DNA from: Metopolophium dirhodum
Lineage: Eukaryota; Arthropoda; Insecta; Hemiptera; Aphididae
Assembly (NCBI RefSeq): GCF_019925205.1
Contig: NC_083566.1
Span: forward strand, 7,440,001-7,504,000
Direction: 5' to 3'
Length of the DNA stretch: 64,000 nt
The translations under genes and the position numbers were made by a program. Under the pieces are notes generated by a model. It was not told the DNA's origin, made no database searches, and saw only the letters and a program-made list of their open reading frames with translations. Of the stretch, positions 59,830 to 64,000 are shown in pieces (the stretch's first letter is position 1; each line of letters begins with the position of its first letter).

Positions 59830-61300
59830 CATCCCATAATATATTTATATTTAATTACTTTCTTGTTACAGATTACTGGATACATTATATTTTAATTTAT
59901 TATTTAAAATAATTTCCTATGTATAAATATATTTATTATACATTTATTATATCTACATAAGTATTGCAAATAACATTTGAACATCTGTCTCATCAAATCA
60001 CTATTATTATACAATTTGTGTAATATTTAATACTACTATTTACCATTATTTAGTACAATTTTACTCTACTAAACATGCCTCACCGAAACTGATAATTAAT
60101 ACAAAACTAAAAAACACAAACTGCTTTTCATTTTGATAATGCTATACCTATATACACGAAAGTGATTTTTTTTAATTATAATTTATAATGTAACAAAAAT
60201 AACTTGATACAAACAAACAGTAACCAATGATATTCAAATCGTTTGAAACATTATCGATCAACAAAATATGTTAACGTTAAAATGTATTATGTATATATAC
60301 AAATTTAAAATACAACTTTGACTTTATACAAAAAACATTGAATAAGAATTCGTTTTTATTACTTTTATTTATTTTTGCCAGCAAATAATTTATTTTCATT
60401 AAAATTCGTTGAGTGCAAGTTTGTATGTATCCTGAATCAATAAACAAAAATATGTTGTTCCCTAAGATGTTTTGCGCTCTGCTTGAAATTAATTTACATA
60501 TCGGGTATCTATGAGTACACTTCCATGAGCAATTATACAAATAACCGTTTAGATAACTGATATCAAACAAATATCATACTTTTTCATTTCCTTAAATGTC
60601 AGTTACATAAAATATTTCATTTGAAGTTTCGATTTATGCGTACGAATTCCTTAAATTAAATACATTTAATTCTCTTGTTGTGTATTGGACTAAAAAAAAA
60701 AAAAAAAATTAAAAACATAGTAGACTTAAATTCACCAAGCTTAAAGTATAAGTAGGTAGTTTATAATATCATATCCTCCTTAAGCTCGACTCATCCTTTG
60801 GACCAAACCAAGACCAATAAAATTTAACAATTAGGTAAGGTTTAAAATTCAAATTAATTATATAACAACATTTAAAAATGCATTATCCAAATTAAACCAC
60901 AATTTTCCCGCTGGACGCTGACTGCTGTATCTTATCTATATTTCTTACGTACTATAATTTTAATCTATTTTACTTATTATTAAAATAACATGTAAATACA
61001 ATGTAACTAATATTAATTGCCACCGAAATTTAAAAAAATATATTATAAATAAAATATAACACGATCGGTACCACGACATGTCCAATAAGTTAATATCAAT
61101 GTTATAATATTTACTAAAAAAAACTAATGTAAGATTTTAAATCAATAATTTTTCAAAAGCGTTTGCGATTTCTATTAAAATCTCAATCAACATCAACCAA
61201 ATTGTATATGAAATAACGTCATAACCTTAAGTGCAGTCATATAATGTCTGATGAGTGATGATACGTTAATGAAAATCAACTAATGCCTAGGCTATAACCT
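59830..61300. other. AT-rich region without recognisable genes
   Basis: No features were seen. The minus frame at 60277-60570 has no motif. Confidence 0.5.
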
Positions 61301-61312
61301 TATTATTATTAC

Positions 61313-61880
61313 CAAAGCTGGGAAAGTTAATGATTTTTTTAACTCAGTTAAGTTAAGTTAATATGCACCAATAACAAAAAAATAAAAGTTAAAAGTTATT
61401 TTAACTATATAGGTTAACTCAGTTAAGTTAAAAGTTAATACACACTTTTTGTTAACTTTTTATTAAGTTAAAAAAAAGTTAATTTGTCTATACAACGCTA
61501 GCGTACTTAATTTTTTTTCAACCCAAAACTAAATTATAGGATATAGTATTAATACTTCATATAGTATTTACATATAAGTTAGATTCGAATGATATAAATG
61601 TTTAACTTTAAACAATTTACGATACATATTTTTGACATGAAAACGAAATAGACTGAAATAGTGAATTATTATAAAATTAAAAACAAAATAAATTAACTTA
61701 ACTTACTTCTTAAAATGAAAAATTAACTCGTAAATTGCACGTTAATTAAGAAAGAAATTTAGTAAGTTAATAGTTAAGTTAATGAAAAGCCAAATATAAC
61801 TAGTTATAGGTTAAAAAGTTAAAATAAAATTAACTTTTTAACTTAACTTTAACTTTTTAACTCGTCTATGTCCAGTCTTG
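61313..61880. mobile_element. Non-autonomous hAT element, family H3, 568 bp, with perfect 8-bp target duplication
   Basis: The left end is CAAAGCTGGGAAAG and the right end in reverse complement is CAAGACTGGACATAG, a short imperfect inverted repeat. ATTATTAC stands immediately outside both ends (61305-61312 and 61881-61888), exact over 8 bp. Both halves are filled with about twenty copies of TTAACT or its complement AGTTAA, often overlapping. In hAT elements, subterminal short repeats are known transposase-binding sites; here this is inference. No coding capacity is present. ATTATTAC is AT-rich, but the coincidence of the CAA/TTG ends with a perfect 8-mer supports the boundaries. Confidence 0.8.
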
Positions 61881-61889
61881 ATTATTACC

Positions 61890-63865
61890 CACTACAGTAA
61901 TTATTTGAGCTGCGCAGTGCGCATGCAGTTTAATTTTATAACTATTTGCTCTCTGATTTTTATTTATATTGAAATTGATTAATTTAATACGTAAACCTAG
62001 TATAAGGTAACTTTTTATTATTGTCCATTGTTTGATACCGTCGCATAAAAGTGCAGAAAAATAATGTGACATCGGTAAATAAGTATTGTACAATATAAAA
62101 TATTATATGTTAATATTATATTATACTAACATCGGTTGCATCCGGTATACGTAAACAATAATCCGGTACATATATTCAATATTGTATGTATACTCCGCGA
62201 TACCCGCCCAAGTGTTTTCATCAAAATACATACAGGCAGGTACGTCGATCGAGTGTGGGTGTGTGGTGAACTTGAACGATTGAAACCGGAGAAATCAAAT
62301 CACTCGCCGAGGCATTGCAGGATTCGTGTTTTCGCGTGTCACTATTAAATTGCACTTTAGGAATCATGTGCACCGATGATTATAATAATATAGGTAGGTA
62401 CGTTGTTCGAATTAAAACGGAATTTTAATAAGCATCATACAGTATTATTATAAATAGTATACTGTCTGATATAAGTGCAGTACTGGAATTGCACATGGGT
62501 ACATGATATACTATAGTATATTCGCGCCGCATAAATCACGCAATATATATTATGGTTGACCGACGTTTACAATAATTACAATGATTAGTATTCGTATTCG
62601 AAATAGCCGTGCAAAGGAAAAGAACATTATCGTTATAATATACCTCGGCGAGTACAACTTTGACGCACGTTGATTGGGGTACTTTTTTTCGTGTCTGTAT
62701 AACACACGCTTATACATCGAAATGTAAGTATATATAGGATACCTTTGGCGTAGAGTTTTACTCTATAAAGAGTCACTCCATTACTATACTGCACGGGTAA
62801 CGGGTTTACGCGTGTTTTAATCGAACCGCACTCTTATCTCGGACGTCATGACAAAACTTTACGCTATTATCTGCATCACTCCATTGGACATGTAGTGCGC
62901 CATTAATCGTTACGATTTCTATTTTTTCACGCATTTATTTATTACACCTCGAGGCTGCGGTCTCTCTTATTTCATCCAGGCATATCAATAGAATATCCGT
63001 TTAGGTATATTATAGTGTATATATATTATAATATCTATATCTATATTATATATTATACAGCCATACAGGTATGTCTATATATATAAAAAAAAAAAAAATG
63101 TTTCGCTTTATAGTTGTACATAACATGTCCCATTCCAATATCCAAGTGTTAACAACTTAACGTATAATTACTAAAGAATTGATGTAAAATTATCGTAAAT
63201 TCAGTTAATTTTGTTATTTTTGTAACGTATAACTTTAATAATGAAACACTCGGAAACCCATCTCCTCCTCTCGTTCATAACTAAGACCGTGTATTTTTAT
63301 ATCATATGCATCTTATGTTTTATGTTAATTAATTTCTATTAGCCGGGAAATACTGTATTTTTGAAACCTACAAAATATTATATTCATGCATTTTAATATA
63401 ATATTATTATGGTTAACCAATATTTTTTTTAAAAACCAGTATAACTAAATCAATTATGATTTTATAAATTTTTTAACTTAATAGGTTGGTTTGATGCATC
63501 TTCTACATATTATTATAAATAAAAATAAAAATAATGTAAAAAGTCAAATTTACGTGGCAGTCACCTGCCACATTGTAAAAGTTAATTTGGAAGTGCAGAA
63601 AGGAACAACAATTGTAATTCGTTTTACCATATGGTATTATATGATATGATTATATGAATATATAAGTCAATTTGATACGATCATGAGAAAATACAATATA
63701 ATAATATGACTCTCTTGCGTTTTGATGATAGTATAAACTAAAAAATCTAAATACATAATTATTGACTTTGTAGTTTGTATACCTATTATTATTAATTAAA
63801 AGTCTTAAATAAATGTTTCATACTTTTATATCAAACATTTTATTGTTAAGCATGTTATAAACTAT
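61890..63865. other. AT-rich region without recognisable genes
   Basis: GC is slightly raised at 62140-62340 and 62650-62980. The 70-codon plus frame at 62136-62348 has no recognisable domain. A short poly(A) lies at about 63087-63099. Nothing else was recognised. Confidence 0.45.
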
Positions 63866-63869
63866 GATA

Positions 63870-64000
63870 GGGGGACGGAGTGGCCGAGCGGACGAAGACA
63901 TATACCTACGGGTGCCCACTTGAAAATCTGCCCAAACTACACACACGTGTTTACCAACAAACAGTATCCTCCCCTACAAACAAACAAACAAACAGCTAAT
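63870..64000 (+). mobile_element. tRNA-derived SINE, internally deleted copy, cut by window edge
   Basis: It starts GGGGGACGGAGTGGCCGAGC and GGAC like the copy at 37598 (minus). After about 30 bases it jumps to GGGTGCCCACTTGAAAATCT, followed by ACACACACGTGT, which corresponds to the SINE body. The segment carrying box B is missing, so this copy could not drive its own Pol III transcription. A short CAAACAAACAAACAAACA tail follows and the window ends. Confidence 0.75.

Overview
The window looks like a gene-poor stretch of an insect nuclear genome, most probably an aphid. This is inferred from the very AT-rich background, the recurrent palindrome TAGGTACCTA, many ATAATATTAT runs, and the mix of hAT, mariner, Jockey-like LINE and tRNA-derived SINE remnants. 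There are no bacterial-style operons, no complete rRNA or tRNA gene, no CRISPR array, and no host protein that I recognise. Only one open frame (58179-58781, minus, 200 codons, with an internal two-fold repeat) is worth keeping as a candidate gene. Nearly all other long frames are translations of microsatellites, of GC-rich islands, or shadows of transposon remnants.

Layout: 1-500 is a truncated dispersed repeat. 500-12600 is AT-rich and holds a GC-rich patch (3051-3545), a 100-base hairpin (3744-3843) and a 545-bp foldback element (8869-9413). 12640-13960 is a strongly CpG-rich island that could be a promoter or first exon. 14000-24300 is AT-rich with two TA-flanked MITEs and a second foldback element. 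24315-25478 is a complete non-autonomous hAT element with a perfect 8-bp target duplication. 26420-26930 is a second, smaller GC/CA/GA-rich island. 28000-30350 holds further repeats and a decayed mariner transposase.

32030-41430 is a transposon cluster. A dispersed repeat is split by a Jockey-type LINE tail. A second LINE tail follows. Then comes a hAT element containing a 5'-truncated Jockey copy, which itself contains an 89-bp insertion copied from 1.2 kb away. A tRNA-derived SINE and an inverted, uninterrupted second copy of the same hAT element lie beyond. The uninterrupted copy (38642-39430, exact 8-bp duplication) preserves the empty site of the LINE insertion, so the order of events can be read directly.

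43100-45430, 47300-48900 and 55970-57340 are islands of higher GC and microsatellites, possibly regulatory or 5' exonic, but I cannot assign a gene. 57408-59794 has a 240-bp direct repeat on either side of the candidate gene. 61313-61880 is a third hAT type, packed with TTAACT/AGTTAA motifs and flanked by a perfect 8-bp duplication. A truncated SINE runs off the right edge.

I found no single new multi-gene system. The most unusual signals are the templated 89-bp insertion with its 10-bp duplication, the three-level nesting with a natural empty site, the motif-dense hAT ends, the near-identical arms of the 545-bp foldback, and the repeat-containing frame at 58.2-58.8 kb.
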